DNA of 44,728 nt, from the NCBI GenBank assembly GCA_903877125.1, contig CAIRCM010000210.1, forward strand, positions 1 through 44,728, given 5' to 3'. The notes beneath the pieces were generated by a model. The model saw only the letters and a program-made list of their open reading frames with translations. It was not told the origin of the DNA and searched no databases. This document shows, piece by piece, positions 8,101-16,900 of the stretch (within the stretch, counting starts at the first letter, position 1; every line of letters begins with the position of its first letter). Source of the stretch: an uncultured Acetobacteraceae bacterium (GTDB lineage Bacteria > Pseudomonadota > Alphaproteobacteria > Acetobacterales > Acetobacteraceae). Made by a program: the position numbers and the translations under genes.

Positions 8101-8433
8101 ATGTCGGAACGAAAGCCTGTTGCCAATCCATTCGGCCGGTCGTTTGCCCGAGCGCTGGCCGGGGCGGGGTTGGGGTGCCTGGTGGTGGTGGTGCTTGGGG
8201 TGATCTCGGGGCTTTGGTTCCTGCTGGTGCTGCCCCCATTCCTGGCTGCCCTGATTTTCGCGGCGATCCTGGCGGCGTTGATCGGTGCGACGGTTGCTCG
8301 GCTGTGGCGGCGACCGTTGGGGCGGGTGCCGGTGATGGTGCTTTCGGGGGTTTTGACGGTTGTTCTGTTTGCTGTGCCGCCGGTGTTGCTGATTTTCAAC
8401 AATAGTGGGGGTACGGGGCCGATGTTTGGGTAG
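8101..8433 (+). CDS. Small membrane protein, hypothetical
   Basis: A 110-residue protein with three probable membrane helices: about residues 21-45 (AGLGCLVVVVLGVISGLWFLLV), 45-66 (FLAALIFAAILAALIGATVA) and 77-100 (VPVMVLSGVLTVVLFAVPPVLLI). A basic cytoplasmic loop (RLWRRPLGR) separates the second and third. I do not recognise a family. It follows the flavin monooxygenase by 9 bases with GGAG before its ATG, so it is probably co-transcribed. Confidence 0.6.
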   Translation: MSERKPVANPFGRSFARALAGAGLGCLVVVVLGVISGLWFLLVLPPFLAALIFAAILAALIGATVARLWRRPLGRVPVMVLSGVLTVVLFAVPPVLLIFNNSGGTGPMFG

Positions 8434-8696
8434 AGTCATGATTGAGCGGGCTGCGCGGAGAGCTCTGGCCAAGACCGGGTTTGGCCCTTGGTTCGGGTTG
8501 GTGTTATTCGGTGGCACACAACGGTGCCGGTCGCATCCGGGGCGATATGTTACGAATTAACGTCGTTTCTATCGGTTTTTTTACATTCAAAAACTACAGA
8601 ATTGACTTTAGGGTAACTCGCGCCCCTCAGACCACTTAGCGTTTGATCAACGCAAAAGGGCATAGTTACCCTTGGTATCGAAACGCGGCAATGCGG
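8434..8696. other. Gene-free, AT-rich stretch
   Basis: No supported gene. Bases 8540-8680 are clearly more AT-rich than the surroundings. They carry a perfect 9-bp inverted repeat, AGGGTAACT (8610-8618) and AGTTACCCT (8664-8672), and around 8640-8654 a shorter palindrome centred on TTGATCAA. It adjoins the IS3 remnant at 8697-8753, so it may be foreign DNA left by the same event. Confidence 0.4.
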
Positions 8697-8753
8697 GAAG
8701 GCCTGCCGCAAGGCAGAACCGATCTGCTCCTCCGTCAACTTCGACGTCTTCAT
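8697..8753 (-). pseudogene. IS3-family transposase OrfA remnant
   Basis: From ATG 8753 the minus strand reads MKTSKLTEEQIGSALRQAF, matching the conserved start of IS3-family OrfA proteins (typically MKTSKFTEEQI-ALRQAE). Homology then stops: the following residues no longer fit the helix-turn-helix of OrfA, and no OrfB (DDE) part exists nearby. It is therefore a fragment of about 19 codons out of roughly 90. It lies about 90 bases before the truncated HigA-like gene, which suggests that an IS3 element inserted into that gene and was later deleted. Confidence 0.6.
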
Positions 8754-8848
8754 CCGGGACTCCCTTCCTGGAAATTGGGCCAGCAGTCTCGCCGTAAGAC
8801 TCACATTTTGGATGGAGGAATTCTCAGGGTGAAGGTCATTTTTGAAAT

Positions 8849-9076
8849 GTGCCCGACTCCCACCTCGATCCACCCGGCGCGGTCGACGCCATCCGAATCC
8901 GCATGGAGCTTTTCGGCTACACCCAAACCGATTTGGCCGCGCTGCTGGGGGCGCGGTCGCGGGCATCGGAAATCCTGGGGCGGCGGCGGGGTTTGACCAT
9001 GGCGCAGGCGAATCGGCTCCACCGGGAATGGCACATCCCGGCCGACATCCCGATCCGCCCGCTGCACGTGCCCTGA
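8849..9076 (+). pseudogene. HigA-like antitoxin, N-terminally truncated
   Basis: Seventy-five codons from GTG 8849 encode DPPGAVDAIRIRMELFGYTQTDLAALLGARSRASEILGRRRGLT and the tail IPADIPIRPL. This matches the C-terminal Xre-type helix-turn-helix half of HigA antitoxins, where a DPPDP-AI-RMEQ segment precedes QADLA-LLG-RSRASEVL-RRR-LT. Full-length members have about 50-60 more N-terminal residues, but an in-frame TGA at 8843 ends the homology, and no HigB toxin is found upstream. It is most likely a remnant; a shortened DNA-binding protein started from the GTG is possible. The stop is 5 bases from the convergent transporter gene. Confidence 0.6.
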
Positions 9077-9081
9077 CCGCT

Positions 9082-10353
9082 TCACCACGTCCAGAACATA
9101 ATCCCCACCGCCACCGCCATCACGCCGGTGCACATCCACCCCATCGCCCAAAGCGGCAGAGGCAGGACGAACTGACCCATCACCTTCGGCGCCATCGCCA
9201 TGATCATCATCACCGCCATCAGCGGCACCGCCACCACGCCATTGAGCACCGCACACCAGAACAGCGCCTTGATCGGATCGATGCCGACGAAATTGAACCC
9301 GATGCCGATCAGCGTCGCCACGGCGATGGTCCCGTAAAACGCCTTGGCATCCAGCGGCGCGCGATCCAGGCCGGTGGTCCAGCCCAAAGCCTCCCCCAAC
9401 GCATAGGCGCACGAACCCGCCAGCACCGGGATCGCCAGCAGCCCGATCCCGATGATTCCGGCCGAGAACACCGCGAAGGTGAACACACCGGCGATCGGCC
9501 GCAGCGCCTCCGCGGCCTGGGCCGAAGTCTTGATATCGGTGATGCCGTGCGCGTTCAGCGTCGCCGCGGTGGTGATGATGATGAACAAGCTGATCAGGTT
9601 CGAATAACCCATCCCCACATAGGTATCGATCCGCATCCGGCCGATCTGGGCCTTGGCCTCGTCCGGCGCCTCGATCAGCGGATGCGCTGCCGGATCGATC
9701 CGTTCGTCCTGCGCCTCCTGCGAGGACTGCCAGAAGAAGCAGTAGGGCGTGATCGTGGTGCCGAGCACGGCGACGATGGCAACGACATAGTCGGTATTGA
9801 AGGAAAACGATGGGACGAAAGTGCTGTAAGCGACCTTACCCCAGGGGACATCGACCGCGAAGGCCGTCGCGACATAAGCGAACAGCGCCACCGAGCTCCA
9901 TTTCAGGATATGCACATAGGTCGCGTAGCGCGAGAAGACCTCCAGCAATACGCACCCCAGCGCGAATGCGACGACGTAGGCATGGGGGTTGCCACCAACC
10001 AGCAGTGCCAGCGCATCGCCCATGGCACCGAGGTCGGCACCCAGATTGATGATGTTTGCCACCAGCAACAACGCCACGATCGACCGCAGCAGCCAGGCCG
10101 GATAATGCGCTCGGATATTACCGGCGATGCCCTGCCCGGTCACCCGACCGATCCGCGCGCTGATCTCCTGGATCGCGGCCATCAGCGGAAAGGTGAACAG
10201 CATGACCCAGCACATGCTGAAGCCGAACTGCGCCCCTGCCTGGGAGTATGTGGCGATGCCGCTGGGATCGTCGTCCGACGCACCGGTGATCAGCCCCGGG
10301 CCAAGCAGGCCCAGGCCACGCCAGGGGCCGAGCCGCCGATGTTTTCGAACCAT
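9082..10353 (-). CDS. NRAMP-family divalent metal transporter (divergent type)
   Basis: A 423-residue polytopic membrane protein with about eleven hydrophobic helices and the NRAMP/SLC11 pattern. The unwound first helix reads GASDDDPSGIATY (around residues 24-36) in place of the classic DPGN, and helix 6 reads GTTITPYCFFWQSSQE (around 198-212) in place of the MPH motif that supplies the metal-binding methionine. These changes match a separate clade of bacterial NRAMP-related proteins, some of which have been reported to carry magnesium, so Mn2+ or Fe2+ specificity should not be assumed. It is the second gene of a minus-strand pair with the gene at 10375-10836 (21-base gap). Confidence 0.85.
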   Translation of the reverse strand: MVRKHRRLGPWRGLGLLGPGLITGASDDDPSGIATYSQAGAQFGFSMCWVMLFTFPLMAAIQEISARIGRVTGQGIAGNIRAHYPAWLLRSIVALLLVANIINLGADLGAMGDALALLVGGNPHAYVVAFALGCVLLEVFSRYATYVHILKWSSVALFAYVATAFAVDVPWGKVAYSTFVPSFSFNTDYVVAIVAVLGTTITPYCFFWQSSQEAQDERIDPAAHPLIEAPDEAKAQIGRMRIDTYVGMGYSNLISLFIIITTAATLNAHGITDIKTSAQAAEALRPIAGVFTFAVFSAGIIGIGLLAIPVLAGSCAYALGEALGWTTGLDRAPLDAKAFYGTIAVATLIGIGFNFVGIDPIKALFWCAVLNGVVAVPLMAVMMIMAMAPKVMGQFVLPLPLWAMGWMCTGVMAVAVGIMFWTW

Positions 10354-10374
10354 GAAACTCCCAGCCCCGAAACT

Positions 10375-10836
10375 TCAGGCTGAAATGGTCCCAACCAGCG
10401 GTTTGAACAAGAGCATCCCTTCAGCAACATGCCCCGCTTTGGCAAGACCGCCGGTGACCTCGGTTTCGCCCTGATGGACGATGCTGCGCACGGCATGGCA
10501 ACCCAAGCGTGCGCCGAGTTGGTCCAGCTCCGCGACCAACGCGGCCAGAACAGCGCCGGGTTCCAGCAGATCGACCGCGACGAAGTGTTCGGCGATCAGC
10601 ACCCTGCCCTGCTCCAGATCGTCTTCGACGCGGTAACAGAACAGGCCGCACGGGTAGGGCCGGCTCTCCCGCCGCACCGCGACGATGCCAGTGCGTTCGG
10701 TACGCCGGCTGGCGGTGGTCTGGCGGGCAAAGCGGAGCCAGCCCGTGAGATCGAGGCCGGGCATGGCCTCCCGGATCAAGGGGAAGGCGGCCCGGAACCG
10801 ATCCGGGGTGAGGCGTTCGGCGATAAGATGCGGCAT
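10375..10836 (-). CDS. Conserved-looking hypothetical protein
   Basis: A 153-residue soluble protein (MPHLIAERLTPDRFRAAFPL...). The order helix, RTGIVAVRRESRPYPCGLFCYRVE, then HFVAVDLLEPGAVLAALVAELDQLGARLGCHAVR is reminiscent of a GNAT-like acyltransferase fold (strands followed by an acyl-CoA-binding helix), but the usual pyrophosphate-loop signature is not clear, so no function is assigned. It is divergent from the FNR-type regulator gene and shares the intergenic region holding the FNR box at 10891-10904, so it and the transporter gene behind it may be oxygen-regulated (inference). Confidence 0.6.
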   Translation of the reverse strand: MPHLIAERLTPDRFRAAFPLIREAMPGLDLTGWLRFARQTTASRRTERTGIVAVRRESRPYPCGLFCYRVEDDLEQGRVLIAEHFVAVDLLEPGAVLAALVAELDQLGARLGCHAVRSIVHQGETEVTGGLAKAGHVAEGMLLFKPLVGTISA

Positions 10837-10890
10837 TAGACGTTCGCCCTGCTGAGATGTTTAATTTGCAACGCCTGCAGGTCATGCACC

Positions 10891-10904
10891 TTGAGCCAGA
10901 TCAA
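10891..10904. promoter_or_regulatory. FNR/FixK-type binding site
   Basis: TTGAGCCAGATCAA differs from the TTGAT-N4-ATCAA consensus at one position. It lies in the 153-base divergent intergenic region, 86 bases before the FNR-like ATG at 10990 and 55 bases before the start of the minus-strand gene, so it could control either or both. Its location beside an FNR-type gene makes chance occurrence less likely. Confidence 0.6.
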
Positions 10905-10989
10905 TGAGACCTGGGTCGAACCGATCTAACCGGGAATTCCACCAGCGGCTCGCCCTGGAGGAGCCACGCAAACGCATAAGGGGATCCGT

Positions 10990-11727
10990 ATGTACGCGCC
11001 TTCGACCCGGCCGGTGGTGCTCGACCCACACGGGGCCGCCAACACGTGCGCGCACTGCGATGCCCGGGCGCACAGCGTGTGCAATGCCGTGCCGGATGCC
11101 GATATCGCGCGCCTCGCGGCGATCGCCGTGGTCACCCATGCCGAACCGGGCACAACCTTCATCCAGGAAGGAGACCCGGCGACCCATTTCTTCAACATCT
11201 CCGCCGGCACGGTGCGGATGTACAAATTGCTGCCGGATGGCCGCCGCCAGATCACCGGGTTCGCCGGCGTCGGGCATTTCCTGGGGCTCGCGGTCTCCGA
11301 CACCTATGCGTTCAGCGCGGAGGCAATCGATCAGGTGCGTTTCTGCAAATTCTCCCGCGCGCGGGTGCGCACACTGCTGGACGACTATCCCGCGATGGAA
11401 AAACGCCTGCTGGCGGTCGCTGCCACCGAACTCGTCGCCGCTCAGGAGCAGATGCTGCTGCTTGGCCGCAAAACCGCGCGGGAGCGATTGGCGTCGTTCC
11501 TGATCCTGCAAAGCCGGCAGGGGGTGGCGTGCAACGCGTCCCGCGGCCGATTCGAATTGCCGATGTCGCGCAGCGATATCGCCGACTACCTGGGTTTGAC
11601 GATCGAGACCGTCAGCCGGACGCTGACGAAGCTGCGTTCAGACGGATTCATCGATATCCCCTCGACGACCGAGATCGCGATTCGCGCACCGGCAGCGCTG
11701 GAGAATCTCGCGACCGGGATGGCGTGA
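10990..11727 (+). CDS. Crp/Fnr family regulator, FNR/FnrL-type oxygen sensor
   Basis: A 245-residue protein. The N-terminal cysteines Cys20-x2-Cys23-x7-Cys31 plus Cys119 (in VRFCKF) match the [4Fe-4S] ligand pattern of alphaproteobacterial FnrN/FnrL proteins. A cyclic-nucleotide-type beta-roll follows (residues about 45-125: GTTFIQEGDPATHFFNISAGTVRMYKLLPDGRRQITGF), then a dimer helix, then a winged helix-turn-helix (RSDIADYLGLTIETVSRTLTKLRSDGFI). The recognition helix carries E-SR, the residues that read TTGAT-N4-ATCAA. It would activate or repress genes for low-oxygen growth. A near-consensus site lies 86 bases upstream, suggesting autoregulation. AAGGGGA precedes ATG 10990. Confidence 0.88.
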   Translation: MYAPSTRPVVLDPHGAANTCAHCDARAHSVCNAVPDADIARLAAIAVVTHAEPGTTFIQEGDPATHFFNISAGTVRMYKLLPDGRRQITGFAGVGHFLGLAVSDTYAFSAEAIDQVRFCKFSRARVRTLLDDYPAMEKRLLAVAATELVAAQEQMLLLGRKTARERLASFLILQSRQGVACNASRGRFELPMSRSDIADYLGLTIETVSRTLTKLRSDGFIDIPSTTEIAIRAPAALENLATGMA

Positions 11728-11733
11728 CGCCGG

Positions 11734-12510
11734 CTATTTGTCGTTGATCGTAAAATTATAGGTCTTGATCACGTATTTCAGCACGGTCCCGTACTGGGGA
11801 TCGGTCGCGTAAACGCCCGTCAGCGCGTCGGCGAAGGCTTCCGGGTCGTCCTTCTTGGCCATCGCCGGGGCATATACCGGGTTCGTCGCCAGCAGCTTCC
11901 CGTGCATATCGAACGCCTGGGCGATCGAGTCGAATTTACGGAAGGGCGCTTTGATGATGACGTCCTTGCCGCCCACGACCTCCCGCGTCTGCGCATCGAC
12001 CGCCGGGTCGTTGCCGACGGCCTTGATGCCGAAGGGATTGTTGCTGTCCGGCGGCATCGCCGCGCCCCAGGCACTCTCGACCGCCCATTGCGCGAGCGTG
12101 ACCGAGGCCGGCACGCTCCATTTCTGCCGCGACGCAACGGCGGCCTCCACGACATCGGGGGGGACGACGCCGAAATGGCCGGTGCCATGCAGGGACGCTT
12201 CGTCGATCATCGGTCGCGCGGCCAGGGCGTAGTAGGTGGAACTGCCCGGCTCGACCTCGCCGGTCGGGGGATACATGTGCTGCACCACGGCCTGATAGGC
12301 CTCGATCGCGAGAATCGTGCCGAAATCCGCTTTGCCGGTGACCGGCACGTCGGAGTGCGGTTTGGGCAGTCGGTCGTTCAGCAACGACTGGATCACGAAA
12401 ACGTCACCAGGGCGATTGACCCCGTTTCGGCCCACGCTTTGGACGATCGGCGGCGCGATCCGTCCCATTGCGTCAAGGCTCAGAACAGTCTGGGATGGTA
12501 CCAATGCCAC
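11734..12510 (-). CDS. Peptidoglycan-binding / GH73 glucosaminidase, T6SS-linked
   Basis: Product of about 258 residues. The N-terminal half (NRPGDVFVIQSLLNDRL...GKADFGTILAIEAYQ) looks like a peptidoglycan-binding domain. The C-terminal half is a FlgJ/AcmA-type N-acetylglucosaminidase (glycoside hydrolase 73): the catalytic glutamate is in LAQWAVESAWG, followed by NNPFGIKA and the FRKFDSIAQAFDMHGKLL block. No signal peptide is visible, so export would need a dedicated route. It is divergent from tssL, with an 88-base shared promoter region. It could be a T6SS effector or a wall-remodelling enzyme for apparatus assembly. GTG 12510 is preceded by GGGGAG; an upstream GTG at 12540 adds 10 residues without a clear ribosome site. 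Confidence 0.72.
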   Translation of the reverse strand: MALVPSQTVLSLDAMGRIAPPIVQSVGRNGVNRPGDVFVIQSLLNDRLPKPHSDVPVTGKADFGTILAIEAYQAVVQHMYPPTGEVEPGSSTYYALAARPMIDEASLHGTGHFGVVPPDVVEAAVASRQKWSVPASVTLAQWAVESAWGAAMPPDSNNPFGIKAVGNDPAVDAQTREVVGGKDVIIKAPFRKFDSIAQAFDMHGKLLATNPVYAPAMAKKDDPEAFADALTGVYATDPQYGTVLKYVIKTYNFTINDK

Positions 12511-12598
12511 GCGTCGCTGCCTCCCCAGTTTGCCGGACACTCGTATCGGCGTTGATCGGGCCAGACCGGAATGCTAGCACGTTCCGGGGAGCACCCGC

Positions 12599-13981
12599 AT
12601 GATCGACAACCCACATGACGACCCGGGTGACCAGGACCGCACCGTCATTCGCCCATCGCCGGGCGGCCGCCGGGCGCCGCAATCACCTGCGCCGCAATCA
12701 CCCGCGCCGCAACGTGCAGCGCAACCGCCGGCCCCTCAACCAATGGAGCCACCACCAACCGCACCGCAACGGGTAAGTCCGCCGACGGCCGAAACGCCCG
12801 TGCTCGACGCCGCCGCCGGTTCCAATCCGTTGATCGTCGCGGCCGGCCCGTTGCTACATCTCCTCACCCACCTGCGCAACACGGCAACCTCCCCCGATCC
12901 CGGCGATATCCGCGAGCGTACGTGGCGCGAATTGCGCACCTTCGAACGCAATGCACGCGAGGCCGGCGTCAATCCGCTGCACGTCCGGCTGGCGCATTTC
13001 GCGCTGTGCGCCTCGCTCGACGACGTCGTGCTCAACATGCCCTGGGGTGCGAAGGGCCGCTGGCGGGACGAACCGCTGGCCAAAGCGCTGCATCACGACG
13101 ACAACGCCGGCACCAGTTTCTTTGAGCAGCTGCGCGACATGCGGGAGGCGTTGCCTGAATCCCTTCCGGTCATCGAGCTGATGTTCGTCTGCCTGTCGCT
13201 GGGGATGATGGGCCCCTACCGCACCCTGCAGGACGGCCGAGCCCAGTTGGAACGGGTGCGCCATCACGCTTACGAGTTGGTCGAACGGACCGCGCCGCCT
13301 CCGCCCGCCACGCTGGCGCCCGATGCGACGGGAGTCGATGCGCATTTCGAGCCGAAGCGGGCTGGCGTCCCGGTCTGGGTCGCCGCCAGCGTCGCGATCG
13401 CCTGCGTGGCCGGCGTTTATGTCTGGTTCCTGACCGGTCTGAACCGAGCATCGGACTCGATCTATCAGTCCGCCCTCGCCGCGCCGCCCGCGGCGATGCC
13501 ACCGCTGGTCCGCCCACCGGCCACCCCACCCCCGCCGCCTCCACCGCCGCCGGCCATCCCTGGGCCTGCCGAACGGCTGCGTGCGGCGCTGGCCGATATC
13601 CAAGGGGTTGAAGTGATCGAGGGCGCTTCGGTCATAATCCGTGTGCCCGCCAAGCTGCTTTTCCCGCAGACCAACGCCACCATCGGCGCCGGACCGTTGA
13701 CCGATCGGCTGTTGCAGGCGCTAAAGGCTGAAAACGGACCGATCAAGGTGCTGGGATACACTGACTCGCAAGTTGAACGATCCGTCGCCTTCCCGTCGAA
13801 TTTCGCGCTGTCGACCGCCCGAGCGAAGGCCGTGCGCACGGCGTTGGCGGCCAAGTTGCCGGAACCCAACCGAATCACCGCCGAGGGACGCGCAGACGCC
13901 GATCCGATCGCGCCCAATTCCTCGGCCGAGGGGCGGGAGAAAAACCGCCGCATCGAAATCGTTGTGGCGGGCCAGCCATGA
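12599..13981 (+). CDS. tssL: Type VI secretion system protein TssL (DotU with OmpA domain)
   Basis: A 460-residue inner-membrane protein of the T6SS membrane complex. A proline-rich N-terminus (repeats of QSPAP at about 28-40) precedes a DotU cytoplasmic domain at about 70-230 (NPLIVAAGPLLHLLTHLR, FALCASLDDVVLNMPWG, LMFVCLSLGMMGPYR). A single membrane helix follows at about 257-280, then a run of prolines, then a C-terminal OmpA-like peptidoglycan-binding domain at about 335-458 (NFALSTARAKAVRTAL, EGREKNRRIEIVV). It anchors the complex to the cell wall and contacts TssM. The ribosome site is GGGGAGC. It overlaps tssM by 4 bases (ATGA). Confidence 0.93.
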   Translation: MIDNPHDDPGDQDRTVIRPSPGGRRAPQSPAPQSPAPQRAAQPPAPQPMEPPPTAPQRVSPPTAETPVLDAAAGSNPLIVAAGPLLHLLTHLRNTATSPDPGDIRERTWRELRTFERNAREAGVNPLHVRLAHFALCASLDDVVLNMPWGAKGRWRDEPLAKALHHDDNAGTSFFEQLRDMREALPESLPVIELMFVCLSLGMMGPYRTLQDGRAQLERVRHHAYELVERTAPPPPATLAPDATGVDAHFEPKRAGVPVWVAASVAIACVAGVYVWFLTGLNRASDSIYQSALAAPPAAMPPLVRPPATPPPPPPPPPAIPGPAERLRAALADIQGVEVIEGASVIIRVPAKLLFPQTNATIGAGPLTDRLLQALKAENGPIKVLGYTDSQVERSVAFPSNFALSTARAKAVRTALAAKLPEPNRITAEGRADADPIAPNSSAEGREKNRRIEIVVAGQP

Positions 13982-16900
13982 AATTCTCGGTTATGCGCTG
14001 GGTCTTCACCCTCGTGGGCGTGCAGATGCTGGCCGGCGTCATCTGGGTGCTGGGCCCGCTTTGGCCGGTGCTGGAATCGCAGACATTGCGACTGGCGGCG
14101 ATCGGCGGCCTGCTTCTGCTGTGGCTGCTCGTCAACCTCCTGCTGGATTTCCTTAGCTCCAGCCGCGACCGGGCCCTGACCCGCGGCATCACCGCCGCGA
14201 CGGACGAGGAGGTGGCGGCGGTCGGCGCCAAGCTGTCCACCGCTCTGGCTCGCCTGAAGGAAGTCAAAGGCCGCCGCGGCAGCCTGTATGAACAGCCCTG
14301 GTACGCGATCATCGGACCGCCGGGATCGGGCAAGACGACCGCGTTGCTGAATGCCGGTCTGAAATTCCCGCTGTCGAACGAACTCGGTCCGGGCGCGGTC
14401 GGCGGCGTGGGCGGCACCCGCCTGTGCGAATGGTGGTTTACCGAGGATGCGGTGCTGATCGACACCGCCGGCCGCTACACGACCCAGGACAGCGACGCCG
14501 CCGTCGATAAGGCAGGGTGGGACGCGTTTCTGACGCTGCTGCGCAAAACCCGCCCGAAACAACCGCTCAACGGCGTGATCGTCGCCATCGCGATGGAGGA
14601 CGTTGCAGCCGATTCGACGACCGTACTGGACAACCACGCCCGGACGATCCGTGCCCGCATCGATGAGCTGGAGGTGCGGCTGGGCAAGCATCTGCCGATC
14701 TACGTGATGTTCACCAAGGCCGATCTGCTGATCGGCTTCACCGAATTCTTCGCCGATCTCGATCGGGTCGGGCGGGAGCAGATCTGGGGCACGACCTTCA
14801 AGCTTGGCGGGGATCGCAACGTCGCGGCGGGTCTTCAGCCGCTGCTCGAACGCCTCACCCGGCGGGTTTATCCTCGCCTCGATGCCGAGGTCGATCCCGA
14901 TCGCCGGGCATTGATCGCCGGTTTCCCGGCCCAGCTCGCCAGCGTGCTGCCGCGGCTCGACGCCTTCGTCGCCAAGGCCTTCGCCGCCGATGCCACCGGC
15001 GCGGCGCCGCTGCTGCGCGGGGTCTATCTGACCTCCGGCACGCAGGAAGGCACACCGATCGATCGTTTGATCGGCTCGCTCGCGTTTTCCTTCGGGCTTG
15101 ATCAACGGCGCGCCGCCCGGCTTCGGCCCGAGGCTGGGCGTTCCTACTTCCTGGCCGGCCTTTTGCGGAATGTCGTCTTCCGGGAGGCGATGCTGGTCGT
15201 CGAAAAGCCCGGAGCCGACAAGCGGCGGCGGCGGATGCGGATCGCCGGCTATGCGGTTTGCGCGGTGGCGGCCCTGGCGGGCGCGGGCCTGCTCTACACG
15301 CAGGAGGCGTCCAGCCGCGCTGCGATCGACCGAACGCAGGAACGTCTGGTCGCGGTCGAAAAGCAGACGGAGGGTCTGCCGCTGGACCCCGTGTCGGATT
15401 CCGATTTCGCCCGAATCGTGCCATGGCTCGACGCGGCAGCCAAGGCGTCCGTCGCGCCCGGGGGGGATCTGGTCGGGTTCTCGCAGGATGCGAAGCTGGG
15501 GGCCGCGCATGCGGCGCTCTACCGGCATGCGCTGGCATTCGCGCTGTTTCCGCGCATGGTCTGGCGGGCGGAAACACGGATGCGCGGCGCCTTGACCGAC
15601 CCCGACGCGCTCTACGACGCCACCCGCATCTACCTCATGCTCGGCGGTGCCGGTCCGCTGGATGGTGCGCTGGTCGAGAGCTGGTTCGCCCAGGATTTCG
15701 CCGCAACCTATCCCGGTGACGACAAGGCGGCGTTACGCACCTCACTACTGCGCCACGTCCACGCCTTGGTGCAGGACACGCTGCCCGGGGTCACCCTGGA
15801 CGGACCGCTGGTCGCCCAGGCCCGCGCCGCGATGGGCCACGTCACTTTGGCGGAGCGCGCCTATTCGCGCCTGAAGCCCTCCGTCGCTGCCCATTTGCCC
15901 CCCCCATGGAAGCCAAGCGAGGCGCTGGGCGTGGCGGGGTCCGAACTGTTCGGGCGGCTGTCCGGACGGAAACTGGACGAAGGTATCTCCGGCCTGTTCA
16001 CGCCCGCCGGCTTCCGCGACGCGGTTTTGCCCGTGCTGGCCCATGTCGCCCAGCAAACGGCGAATGAGGGCTGGGTCGTCGGCGAGACCATCCCGGCCGA
16101 CAGTCCCGCCCGGCGCACGCTGGAGGCGGATGTCGTCGCACTCTACGTCAAGAACTATGACGCTGCGTGGGATGGGCTGTTCGCCGACCTCGATCCGCTC
16201 CCGCCACGCAACCTGACACAAGCGGCGCAGGACTTCTTTATCCTGGCGTCGCCGAATTCGCCGATCCGGTCGGTTCTGGCTTCCGCGGCCGCGCAACTCG
16301 CCCCCGCGGCGGGTGCCCCGCCGGGCCCTCTGACCGACGCGGTACGGGCCGTGGACCAACGGTATCAGCCGTTGCAGGGTGTGGCGGGCGGTAACGGTCC
16401 GGCGCCGATCGATCTCGTGCTGCGGCCCCTGGGGGACCTACAGCAGCAGTTGGCGAAGCAGGCCGCGACGACAAACAAGATATCGGCGACCGATGCTGGG
16501 CAGGATCCGGCGGCGGCACTGAAAGTCGCCTCGGTACGCCAGCCGGAGCCCCTGGCGCGCTGGCTGGTCACGCTGGCGACCGGTGGGGCCGCGTTGCGGG
16601 ACGGTGGGCCGCGAGGCGCGATGATCGCCGCATGGACAGCGGGCGGCGGTCCGGCCGCGCTGTGCCAAACGGTCACGGCGAATCGATACCCGTTCACGCC
16701 CGGCGCCTCGTCGGACGTGCCATTGCAGGATTTCACCCGGCTCCTGGGGCCGGGCGGTGCGATCGACGCGTTCTTCAACACGCAGTTGAAGCCCTATGTC
16801 GATATGACCGGCAAGCAATGGAAGCCGAAGGCGGTGGACAATGTGAATCCGCCGGTTTCCGCCGACAGCGTGGCGCAGTTCCAGCGGGCGGCGGCGATTC

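Noticed and set aside
8640-8654. TTGATCAA as a second FNR site
   Set aside because: The half sites are directly adjacent, without the four-base spacer needed for an FNR dimer.
8842-10383. Long plus-strand open frame opposite the NRAMP gene
   Set aside because: Arg/His/Pro-rich shadow of a clear transporter gene; no domain of its own.
12679-12715. Short tandem repeat of about 15 bases
   Set aside because: It encodes the QSPAP repeats of the proline-rich TssL N-terminus; two copies in coding frame are not remarkable.
13465-15528. 687-codon minus-strand frame opposite tssL/tssM
   Set aside because: Antisense artefact of high-GC coding DNA; both sense-strand genes have complete T6SS domains.
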